From the NCBI GenBank assembly GCA_964568045.1, contig CAZMOL010000059.1:1-9531 (forward strand): a stretch of 9,531 nucleotides of DNA, in the 5' to 3' direction. This DNA is from CAZDDA01 sp964568045 (GTDB lineage Bacteria > Bipolaricaulota > Bipolaricaulia > UBA7950 > UBA9294). Made by a program: the position numbers and the translations under genes. Shown here piece by piece: positions 1-4,872 of this stretch. The notes below the pieces were generated by a model. The model saw only the letters and a program-made list of their open reading frames with translations. It was not told the DNA's origin and ran no database searches. The first letter of the stretch is position 1. Every line of letters begins with the position of its first letter.

Positions 1-510
1 TTGGCTTAGCAGTTCCAAGCACTTAAACTGGTGCAACATTCCAACCTCATATCCCACTCTCCTCAACTCCCTTCGCGAATTGCTATGCGCCATAGAAAGT
101 GAAAACCACGGATATCGTACGCCTATAGGTCGGAGAAAGCGAGACATGAGGGAATTAAGATACAGAAAACGGAATTAGATTTGAGGGGCATCTTCAAAAG
201 CGCTCGCTGTTTCTAATGAGTTCCTCTCAGTTTGCCCCCACGGTGTCCTTTCGGTAATCCTACCTTTGGACCTTGTCTGTCGGAGTCATCTCTTCGCTGT
301 CCATGCAGCATAAGGTTGTTCTGGAGACGTTTCCAGATTCAGAGAAGCGCCGACTCGGACGGAAGCGAAGGATCTGGAAGCAGGTGATAGCTTCACCAAT
401 TTCCATACAACTTCCTGGTCGTCCAGACTCCTTGCAGGATGAATATCCTTGCGAGTAGCGATTCAAATGGTGTATAGAATGTCGTATGCTGATAACTCTA
501 CGGGGGAAAT
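1..510. other. 510 nt with no recognisable gene
   Basis: I read both strands and found no convincing coding region. The open frames (about 260-520 minus and 273-458 plus) overlap each other antisense, match no family I know, and lack a good ribosome binding site. The stretch is more AT-rich than the right side of the window. I see no tRNA, no direct-repeat array and no strong hairpin with a T-run. The last ~60 bases probably carry the promoter of the membrane protein that starts at 511. Confidence 0.5.
449..478 (+). promoter_or_regulatory. Possible promoter of the membrane protein gene
   Basis: TTGCGA (449-454), an 18-bp spacer and TATAGA (473-478) form a moderate sigma70-like promoter. It lies about 33 nt upstream of the ATG at 511, and a G5 run before the start may act as the ribosome binding site. 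This is pattern matching only. Confidence 0.3.
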
Positions 511-1084
511 ATGGAGGCATTGTTTCAGTTTTTTGAAAAGCTTGTTACTCAATTCTCGTGGCGCCGACTAGGAATGGCTCTTACTCTGCTGGCGATCGTT
601 TTTGTGGGCTTCACAGTCTACGAATCGTACACTGCGGCATTCCGGCTGGGGCGCATAGAGCGAACGGCTCGCGTACTAGAAGCTCTTGTTAGGCTTGAAG
701 CCAACGAAACGCTCTATCAGAATCCTGCGCTTACCGAAGCCCACAGAGAGCTGGTTGATCGATTGGCATTACTCACTGGCGTGCGTCCCTCAGGTGAAGT
801 ACTCCCCCCCTGCGCTTCTGAAAGCTCTTGCAGCAGTCTTCCCGTGGCTGTTGATCTGCATTCCTTTTCTTTGGCAGCGTGCTAGGGGAGACGAATCCGC
901 TGGGAAAGCGCTCCTAGGCGTGATTGTTATCGCAGTCCCGTTAGCCATTATTGGGGGCGTGCTGCCTCTCAGTAGGCACACTTGGATAAACTACTGGGCC
1001 TATCCATGGGGGTCTTTGTTCTGTGTCCTTACTCTAATACTCTTGTTTAGCAAGATCGTTGACAAGCGAAAAGCTAGGAACTAA
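511..1084 (+). pseudogene. Small multi-pass membrane protein, frameshifted in a C7 tract
   Basis: Two overlapping frames make one protein only if they are joined. Frame 1 from ATG 511 gives an N-terminal transmembrane helix (residues ~19-38) followed by a charged helical stretch rich in Arg, Glu and Leu. It then runs into a Cys/Ser-rich tail and a stop at 885 that look out of frame. Frame 2 continues from about 809 with hydrophobic segments (around FPWLLICIPFLW, ALLGVIVIAVPLAIIGG and WGSLFCVLTLILLF) and a basic end, with its stop at 1082-1084. The switch falls in a run of seven C (804-810); removing one C restores a single reading frame of about 190 residues. The cause could be a sequencing or assembly error, a true mutation, or slippage on the tract. 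I do not recognise the family and cannot assign a function. It stands alone, upstream of the decayed DUF4438 fragment on the opposite strand. Confidence 0.55.
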
Positions 1085-1114
1085 GAGAGTTGCCCTTTCT
1101 TCCCTCAGTGCTTT

Positions 1115-1137
1115 GGCAGGGTCACACCTTGCCCTTT
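1115..1137 (+). terminator. Weak hairpin after the membrane protein gene
   Basis: GGCAGGGT (1115-1122) pairs with ACCTTGCC (1126-1133) through a 3-nt loop, with one G-T wobble. It is followed by CTTT. It lies 30 nt after the stop of the frameshifted membrane gene. The T-run is poor, so it is a weak terminator at best. Confidence 0.25.
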
Positions 1138-1225
1138 GGTTGCAAGCTGGGTGCCCTTGCCTTAGCAATTCGGTTTCATAAGCAGATTACATGTCGTGAT
1201 GCACAAAGTCGGTCCTTCCGCACTG

Positions 1226-1330
1226 CTATTCAGCCTTCGCCTCGGTGCCTCTGCCGAGGAGGTCAACGATGTTGGTGTGCGGATCGACTGGGATGGACTG
1301 CAAAATTAGATCCTCAGGCCCATGTACCAT
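1226..1330 (-). pseudogene. C-terminal remnant of a second DUF4438 gene
   Basis: On the minus strand this encodes a tail ending DPHTNIVDLLGRGTEAKAE and then TAG. The intact DUF4438 protein at 2191-3084 ends DANANIVELLGRGTEAKSE and then TAG. Over the last 20 codons including the stop I count 50 of 60 identical bases, with changes mostly at third positions. Nine bases after the stop (CGGAAGGAC) are also shared, so the 3' flank was copied too. Similarity fades upstream of the Asp codon at 1283-1285. The frame stays open back to the toxin stop at 1346-1348, with an ATG at 1328-1330 that would give 34 residues but has no Shine-Dalgarno site. It is most likely the surviving end of an old paralogue. 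A real 34-residue peptide is possible but unlikely. Confidence 0.75.
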
Positions 1331-1345
1331 TGTTTGCCGGAATTG

Positions 1346-1669
1346 TCAGACGAAAGTGACTTGGCGTGGCTTGAGATCGGTTAATGCCGCTTGAAGCGTT
1401 GGAACGTTCGGAAGGAGGTCAGGCAGGCGGTTCGATGCGGCTCTTAAGACGATCACAGCAATGGGAAGACCGCGGAGATTCTGCTGGAAGTAGAGATTCT
1501 GATCCACCGTGACAAAGACGTCAAACTCCTCAGCAGCCATCTTGAGAAGATCGCCGTTGCGGGTGCCTGCCCATCCGATTTCCGATACGGTCCTCACGTC
1601 GTGCTCTTTGATGTGAGATCGGAAACGGCGATCGATGCACTCGTCGAGCAGAACCCTAAGTGGGGGCAA
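1346..1669 (-). CDS. DUF5615 PIN-like toxin (Mut7-C/VapC-like ribonuclease)
   Basis: This 107-residue protein fits the small DUF5615 family of PIN-like nucleases, which are the presumed toxins of pairs with DUF433 antitoxins. It begins with the typical strand and acid LRVLLDECIDRRF (D9, E10). It continues with NGDLL (D40) and VTVDQNL (D56), which are the expected spaced acidic residues of a metal-binding nuclease site, and then the hydrophobic strand IAVIVLRA. The start is TTG at 1669. It is preceded by AAGGAG (1677-1682, inside the antitoxin gene) at a 7-nt spacing, and no better start keeps the first strand. The gene overlaps the end of the antitoxin gene by 14 nt, so the two are translationally coupled. 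RNA cleavage is inferred from the family; the target is unknown. The catalytic acids look intact, so it is probably functional. Confidence 0.88.
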   Translation of the reverse strand: MPPLRVLLDECIDRRFRSHIKEHDVRTVSEIGWAGTRNGDLLKMAAEEFDVFVTVDQNLYFQQNLRGLPIAVIVLRAASNRLPDLLPNVPTLQAALTDLKPRQVTFV

Positions 1670-1865
1670 GGACTTTCTCCTTGGCCTCCTCCAACAAGGC
1701 GATGACCTGCTCGCGTGTCACCGTGGGGAATCCTTCGAGAAAGTCGGTGATGCTCTGCCCGGCTTTCAAGTAGTCCAGCAGCGTCTGTACTGGCACCCGG
1801 GTCCCTCGGAAGACCGGCGCACCGCCGAGAATTTCTTGATTATGCTCAATCACCGACGTCTTCAT
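1656..1865 (-). CDS. DUF433 antitoxin
   Basis: This 69-residue protein carries the DUF433 signature: a short N-terminus, then GGAPVFRGTRVPVQTLLDYL (residues 14-33), an acidic middle with ITDFLEGFPTVT, and a helical end REQVIALLEEAKE. DUF433 proteins have a winged-helix or MerR-like DNA-binding fold and sit upstream of DUF5615 toxins, as here. The family role is to neutralise the toxin and repress the operon. The frame is open much further upstream (to 2081), but that extension has no family similarity and runs across hairpin-rich DNA. I therefore start at the ATG at 1865, where the family's N-terminus begins. A candidate promoter lies directly upstream. Confidence 0.88.
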   Translation of the reverse strand: MKTSVIEHNQEILGGAPVFRGTRVPVQTLLDYLKAGQSITDFLEGFPTVTREQVIALLEEAKEKVLAPT

Positions 1866-1871
1866 GCAACG

Positions 1872-1901
1872 ATAGTACCTTTGTACCGTAGAGCAAATCA
1901 A
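1872..1901 (-). promoter_or_regulatory. Candidate promoter of the DUF433/DUF5615 pair
   Basis: On the minus strand TTGATT (1896-1901), an 18-bp spacer and TACTAT (1872-1877) resemble a sigma70 promoter. The -10 ends 6 nt before the ATG at 1865, so transcription would begin at or very near the start codon and give a leaderless or nearly leaderless mRNA. No strong Shine-Dalgarno site precedes this ATG, which agrees with that reading. Confidence 0.4.
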
Positions 1902-1967
1902 GAAACAGCGGTCTGGCGTACGCGCTACGGCGCGCCTGAGCCCCGTTGCTAGGCAAGTAAAGAATCT

Positions 1968-1981
1968 CGCAGCAAGCTGCG
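1968..1981. repeat. Short palindrome, possibly a dispersed repeat
   Basis: CGCAGC (1968-1973) and GCTGCG (1976-1981) form a perfect 6-bp inverted repeat around AA. From memory, sequences of the form CGCAGCAAGCTGCGGGG occur as dispersed repeats in several bacterial genomes. I cannot test that here. Confidence 0.4.
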
Positions 1982-2006
1982 GGGCATGGAGGAGCAAAAC
2001 TGTAAA

Positions 2007-2020
2007 GGTCCAAACGGACC
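2007..2020. repeat. Small hairpin GGTCC-AAAC-GGACC
   Basis: A perfect 5-bp stem with a 4-nt loop. It is one of five short hairpins between the DUF433 antitoxin and the DUF4438 gene. There is no T-run on either side, so it does not look like an intrinsic terminator. Confidence 0.4.
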
Positions 2021-2039
2021 CCGTCTTCATGCTGCAATT

Positions 2040-2057
2040 CGATGTCGCTTCACATCG
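2040..2057. repeat. Small hairpin CGATGT/ACATCG
   Basis: A perfect 6-bp stem with a 6-nt loop (CGCTTC). It is the third of the five hairpins in this intergenic stretch. No other function is visible. Confidence 0.35.
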
Positions 2058-2067
2058 TACCAAAGAT

Positions 2068-2133
2068 AACGTCGCACACAAGGTGCGACGCTACGTCCGT
2101 TCCCTTGTAGCGTCGGGGCTTGTCCCCGACGTT
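2068..2133. repeat. Paired REP/BIME-like palindromic element
   Basis: There are two hairpin units. The left is CGTCGCAC-ACAAG-GTGCGACG (2070-2090), with an 8-bp stem and 5-nt loop. The right is CGTCGGGG-CTTGT-CCCCGACG (2111-2131), also 8 bp and 5 nt. The loops ACAAG and CTTGT are reverse complements. The outer flanks also mirror each other: AACGTCG...CGACGCTAC on the left and GTAGCGTCG...CGACGTT on the right. The whole is therefore a large inverted pair of ~27-bp units separated by ~12 bp. This head-to-head arrangement is the hallmark of REP sequences paired as BIMEs. It lies about 60 nt past the stop of DUF4438 and may shield that transcript's 3' end. No transposase (RAYT) is in the window. 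Confidence 0.7.
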
Positions 2134-2190
2134 ATGCCCACACTGCTGTGGAACGAGTCTCCTTGGGAATGACGACGTCCTTCCGGGCGG

Positions 2191-3084
2191 CTATTCAGAC
2201 TTCGCTTCCGTTCCTCTGCCGAGCAGCTCGACGATGTTGGCGTTCGCATCGATCACGGGCTCGATCAGCGGTGTGGCGCAGGTCATCAGTGTGGTGACGC
2301 CGGGGCCGTGTCCAGCAAGCAGACAGTCGCTGTGCACGACGATGCCGATGGTGACTGCACCCTTGCGATAGGCGCGGCCGTAGCGGTTGTCGTGGTCCAT
2401 CAGTGAGACGAAGTCGCCGAAGCGGATCTGGTCAAGCCTGTACTCCTTCACCGTGTCCGGGTCGCTGGTCATGATGTCGTAGTCGCCTGAGGCGACGTGC
2501 GCCGAGCCGAGGCCGGAGCCCATGCATGCCGCCGGTACCTTTGTCGTCACCGGGACGCGCAGTTTGCCATCGCCGGCTTCCTCGATCTTCATCTTCTTCA
2601 GTAGTTCGGGGTCGAGGTTGAACAACGTAATGTCGGGGTAATCGGTGAGCTTCAGTCCTTGTCCTGTGGCGCGAATCATGATCTTGTCCTCGTAGGAGAG
2701 CTTCTCCTTCACCGAGCGGAGGAACTCCACAATCACGTGCTCGGACCCGCCGTGGTGGCCGATGACGTAGCCGGTGGAACCCTTGGCGTCGCCGGAGATG
2801 ACCTTGGCTTCGTTGCCGGCGCACGCGTAGACCTGAAGCGAGACGTTGGGATGCTCGAACGGCTTCTTCGTGTCGGCGGTGCAGCTGACACCTGGCTCGA
2901 CGTGATCACCGGCCCAACCGGAGGCCGGATCTCCGGCCGCGACGTTCAGGGTGATGCCCCCGATCGAAGGCAGGATGAACGGAGTCCCCTGATGATCGAC
3001 GCCCCAGCGAGCGCGCGTTTTCGGTGGACCGGGCTGGCATTGCACAAGAAACTGGACGACGCGATCCTCATTGGTTTTGAGCAT
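2191..3084 (-). CDS. DUF4438 family protein, conserved, unknown function
   Basis: This 297-residue protein matches my memory of the DUF4438 family, which has a Thermotoga structural-genomics member, over its whole length. Conserved blocks include LPSIGGITLNV (residues 38-48), GDPASGWAGDHVEPGVS (51-67), ISGDAKGSTGYVIGHHGG (96-113), ATGQGLKL (139-146), MGSGLGSAHVASGDYDIMT (188-206), HDNRYGRAYRKGAVTIG (231-247) and HSDCLLAGHGPGVTTLMT (251-268). The many conserved Gly, Asp and His residues suggest an enzyme or metal site, but I know of no assigned reaction. I chose the ATG at 3084 because GGGAGG (3089-3094) sits 4 nt upstream; the longer frame to 3135 adds 17 residues that lack family character. 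There is no signal peptide, so it is presumably cytoplasmic. A TACAAT (3174-3179 on the minus strand) could be its -10, with a poor -35. A decayed relative of its 3' end lies at 1226-1330. Confidence 0.85.
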   Translation of the reverse strand: MLKTNEDRVVQFLVQCQPGPPKTRARWGVDHQGTPFILPSIGGITLNVAAGDPASGWAGDHVEPGVSCTADTKKPFEHPNVSLQVYACAGNEAKVISGDAKGSTGYVIGHHGGSEHVIVEFLRSVKEKLSYEDKIMIRATGQGLKLTDYPDITLFNLDPELLKKMKIEEAGDGKLRVPVTTKVPAACMGSGLGSAHVASGDYDIMTSDPDTVKEYRLDQIRFGDFVSLMDHDNRYGRAYRKGAVTIGIVVHSDCLLAGHGPGVTTLMTCATPLIEPVIDANANIVELLGRGTEAKSE

Positions 3085-3276
3085 GTTTCCTCCCAAGATT
3101 TTTGACAAGCGCCCCGCTCGAACCACAGAAACCAAACTTCTCCCACTGGCGGGGACACCTGGATAGTCTCACGATTGTAACCAGCGGCCATCCGAAAAGA
3201 CACCGGAAGAGAGAGTGCCCGAGTTTGCGATCAACATTGACGCTGTTTCCGCATCGCTTTGCCGTTCATTGCGTAG

Positions 3277-3666
3277 CTATGATCGCCGCAACCAGAGATC
3301 CGACAAGAAATACGTCAGTGCGGCAAGAGCGATGGCACCGCTGAGAAAGGCTATTGGTACATCAGTTTGCGCAATTGAACCGAAGTAGACAGCAATTGCT
3401 GCTACTGCCAGTACGGTTACGACAAAGGCGTTTCGTGCGGCCTTGTCGCTGAGTGCCCGTGTGCGCTCGTCGTGCCGTAGCGCAGTGACCCCAAACCTGG
3501 GATGAACAGCATATCGCCCGCTGCGCGGTGCCCAAAGAAAGAAGGCAAAAGCGGTCGCGGTCGCAAGAAGAGCCATCCACCACGAAGCGCCGGTCAGCGC
3601 AAACAGACCGCCGAATGCTGCAGATATCAACGTACGACTGGTGTAATACCGAGAAAGTCCCCTCAT
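3277..3666 (-). CDS. Small four-helix membrane protein, partner of the XRE regulator
   Basis: This 129-residue protein has two hydrophobic hairpins. Residues ~12-26 and ~29-46 form the first pair, and ~79-98 and ~103-124 the second. They are separated by a basic and acidic loop (RHDERTRALSDKAARNA, 64-80) in which the DER...D-KAA pattern recalls DUF2178-type membrane proteins. Such proteins are often encoded directly after small XRE regulators, and their function is not known. The start ATG (3664-3666) overlaps the regulator's TGA by 4 nt (ATGA), and AAGGAGG (3673-3679) lies 6 nt upstream, so coupling is clear. I reject the start at 3696 because it would add ten mostly basic residues (MAGQQRRRRG) without a binding site. 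It is cotranscribed with, and probably controlled by, the upstream regulator. Confidence 0.8.
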   Translation of the reverse strand: MRGLSRYYTSRTLISAAFGGLFALTGASWWMALLATATAFAFFLWAPRSGRYAVHPRFGVTALRHDERTRALSDKAARNAFVVTVLAVAAIAVYFGSIAQTDVPIAFLSGAIALAALTYFLSDLWLRRS

Positions 3667-3878
3667 GCCTCTCCTCCTTCGTTGTTGTCCAGCCAAAACA
3701 CATCTTCCAACGGGGTGCCCAACGTGTCTGCAAGGCGCAGTGCCAACTTGACCGAGGGCACGAACTTCCCCTTCTCGACAGCGATGATGGTCTGACGCGT
3801 CACCCCCACTCTCTTAGCAAGAGTCACCTGCGTGAGCCCTTGTTGCAGACGTAGTTCCCTTACGCGATTGTGGAGCAC
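3663..3878 (-). CDS. Small XRE-family HTH transcriptional regulator
   Basis: This 71-residue, single-domain lambda-repressor-like protein has the classic helix-turn-helix. RELRLQQGLTQVTLAKRVGV leads into TRQTIIAVEKGKFVPSVKLA, followed by LRLADTLGTPLEDVFWLD. The GLTQ..LA motif, TRQTI recognition helix and EKGK-PS-LA segment are those of the small YgzD-like XRE repressors. GTG codons occur at 3881 and 3878. GGGAGG (3885-3890) is only 3 nt from the first and 6 nt from the second, so I use 3878. The gene is first in a two-gene operon with a membrane protein. Its own promoter lies under two operator-like palindromes, so negative autoregulation is a strong inference. The inducing signal is unknown. 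Confidence 0.92.
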   Translation of the reverse strand: MLHNRVRELRLQQGLTQVTLAKRVGVTRQTIIAVEKGKFVPSVKLALRLADTLGTPLEDVFWLDNNEGGEA

Positions 3879-3891
3879 CACTGGCCTCCCG

Positions 3892-3911
3892 ATGTAAAGC
3901 GTGCTTTACAT
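3892..3911. promoter_or_regulatory. Proximal operator palindrome of the XRE operon
   Basis: ATGTAAAGCGTGCTTTACAT is a perfect inverted repeat (9 bp arms around a 2-bp centre). Its promoter-proximal edge overlaps the -10 TATAAT of the regulator's promoter and it covers the likely transcription start. Palindromes of the form GTAAAGC-N2-GCTTTAC are what I would expect for the dimeric XRE protein encoded 14 nt downstream. Confidence 0.8.
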
Positions 3912-3937
3912 TATACGGCGAGGATGCGCTATGTCAA
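3910..3937 (-). promoter_or_regulatory. Near-consensus sigma70-type promoter of the XRE operon
   Basis: On the minus strand TTGACA (3932-3937), a 16-bp spacer (3916-3931) and TATAAT (3910-3915) match the consensus hexamers exactly. Transcription would start around 3903, giving a leader of about 25 nt before the GTG at 3878. Both hexamers are embedded in operator-like sequence, so bound repressor would block the polymerase. Confidence 0.85.
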
Positions 3938-3950
3938 GTATGCTTTACAT
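3931..3950. promoter_or_regulatory. Distal operator, imperfect palindrome
   Basis: ATGTCAAGTATGCTTTACAT carries one perfect half-site (GCTTTACAT, the same as in the proximal operator) and one degraded half (ATGTCAAGT). The degraded half contains the -35 TTGACA on the other strand, which may explain its departure from symmetry. The centres of the two operators are 39 bp apart. Confidence 0.65.
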
Positions 3951-4040
3951 TGCCCCTCAAAACCAGACTGAACTGGACAATCGCACGGAGATGACGCTAT
4001 CTTGCCCCAGAGGCGATCTATCTACTGAAAAAGAGACGCG

Positions 4041-4583
4041 ATGAACATTCGTCGTGCCAGACTTGAGGATGTCTTTGTGCTTGCCAAGGTTCACGTGGAC
4101 GCTTGGCACGCCGCCTACCACGGTGTGGCGCCGGATTCCTTTCTCGAGCAGATCACGGTCTCAAAGAGAGAGGCGTCCTTTCGCGAGTTTCTGTTGAATG
4201 ATTCTTCCGAAGAGACGTACGTTGCTGAAGAGAGTGGAGAAGTGATAGGCTTTCTCACGGTTGGCGCCTGTAGAGACGCAGACGCCGATGACAACCTGAC
4301 GGGAGAGATCTGGGGGATCTACATTGCACCGCAGCATTGGCGAAAGGGCATCGGCAGACGTCTTGCCGTGAAGGCACAAGAGGTGCTTGAATTCGGTGCA
4401 TACGAGGAAGCGACTCTGTGGGTCTTGGAGCAGAATAAGCCAGCCCGTCAATTCTACGAGGCGCTCGGCTACCGGCCAGACGGTGCAAGCAAGGAGCTCA
4501 ATCTCGGTGTGCCCCTGACGGCCGTTCGTTACAGAAAGGCCTTGGCGGGTGAAGGAGGAGGAGGAGCCGGTGGCAGATCTTAG
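4041..4583 (+). CDS. GNAT family N-acetyltransferase
   Basis: This 180-residue protein is a single GNAT domain. It shows the N-terminal strand and helix (MNIRRARLEDVFVLAKVHVDAW), the central strand pair ending GEVIGFLTVG (66-75), and motif A with strand GEIWGIYIAP (88-97) followed by the acetyl-CoA pyrophosphate loop HWRKGIGRRL (99-108). The motif B region has LWVLEQNKPARQFYEALGY (126-144), the usual N-x-x-A-x-x-FYE-x-x-GY signature. It transfers an acetyl group from acetyl-CoA to an amine; the substrate cannot be told from sequence. The best match in style is the group of small stand-alone acetyltransferases. The glycine-rich tail (EGGGGAGGRS) is unusual. It is encoded by the GGA repeat that serves as ribosome binding site for the overlapping next gene, so it probably has no catalytic role. 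The Shine-Dalgarno site before the ATG is weak (AAAGAGA). Confidence 0.9.
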   Translation: MNIRRARLEDVFVLAKVHVDAWHAAYHGVAPDSFLEQITVSKREASFREFLLNDSSEETYVAEESGEVIGFLTVGACRDADADDNLTGEIWGIYIAPQHWRKGIGRRLAVKAQEVLEFGAYEEATLWVLEQNKPARQFYEALGYRPDGASKELNLGVPLTAVRYRKALAGEGGGGAGGRS

Positions 4584-4662
4584 TCTGGCGACCTATTGTG
4601 GCCTCTACTGCGGCCTGTGCGGCGAGCATAGAAGCATTCCTCGCATCGGCCCTGAGGAGTAG
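4570..4662 (+). pseudogene. Truncated DUF3795-type gene (N-terminal 30 codons)
   Basis: A GTG at 4570, preceded by a very strong GGAGGAGGAGGAG binding site (4554-4566), opens a frame reading ADLSLATYCGLYCGLCGEH, then RSIPRIGPEE and TAG. The YCGLYCGLC cysteine pattern at the N-terminus and the following R-IPR segment are typical of small DUF3795 proteins, which are usually much longer than 30 residues. It overlaps the GNAT stop by 14 nt, so the two were translationally coupled. No continuation of the family is visible in any frame after 4662. The gene seems to have lost its C-terminal part by deletion or recombination. A functional 30-residue Cys peptide is possible but less likely. Confidence 0.6.
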
Positions 4663-4782
4663 GTGCTCACGCTACATCATGGTTCAGAAAGACGGGCTCT
4701 TCGGTGTTTTGAACGTGCAGCCAAAGGTAAGCCTATGTGCGATAAGGAAACCAGGAATCCGGGAGAGCCAAGACAACAATCC

Positions 4783-4791
4783 TGATACAAT
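4783..4791 (+). promoter_or_regulatory. Possible extended -10 promoter of the D-cysteine enzyme gene
   Basis: TGATACAAT fits an extended -10 (TGnTACAAT). It lies about 80 nt upstream of the ATG at 4873. There is no good -35 at 17 bp. A TTGACA at 4835-4840 lacks a matching -10. Confidence 0.3.
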
Positions 4792-4872
4792 AAGGAAGTT
4801 GATTTTCTGCCTAGTCTCTTGGCTTCCTAAGAGATTGACAGGTGTATCTTTGATGAGCTTAGGAGGATATCA

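Noticed and set aside
260..520. 86-residue minus-strand frame (and the plus-strand frame 273-458 opposite it)
   Set aside because: Neither has a recognisable domain or a convincing ribosome binding site, and each is the shadow of the other.
1090..1359. 89-residue plus-strand frame starting at TTG
   Set aside because: It is antisense to the DUF4438 remnant, uses a rare start, lacks a binding site and has no family character. The minus-strand reading explains the sequence better.
1866..2081. N-terminal extension of the DUF433 antitoxin
   Set aside because: The open frame runs through several hairpins and has no similarity to the family. The DUF433 start is the ATG at 1865.
1968..2131. CRISPR array or tandem repeat array
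   Set aside because: The hairpins differ in sequence and spacing. There is no regular repeat-spacer pattern and no cas gene nearby.
2191..3084. Fructose-1,6-bisphosphatase class V as identity of this gene
   Set aside because: I considered it for the Gly/Asp-rich blocks, but the motifs expected of that enzyme are absent, whereas the DUF4438 blocks are present along the full length.
4835..4863. TTGACA as -35 of a promoter for the D-cysteine enzyme gene
   Set aside because: At 17 bp the -10 would be CTTAGG and overlap the ribosome binding site, so it does not work as a promoter.
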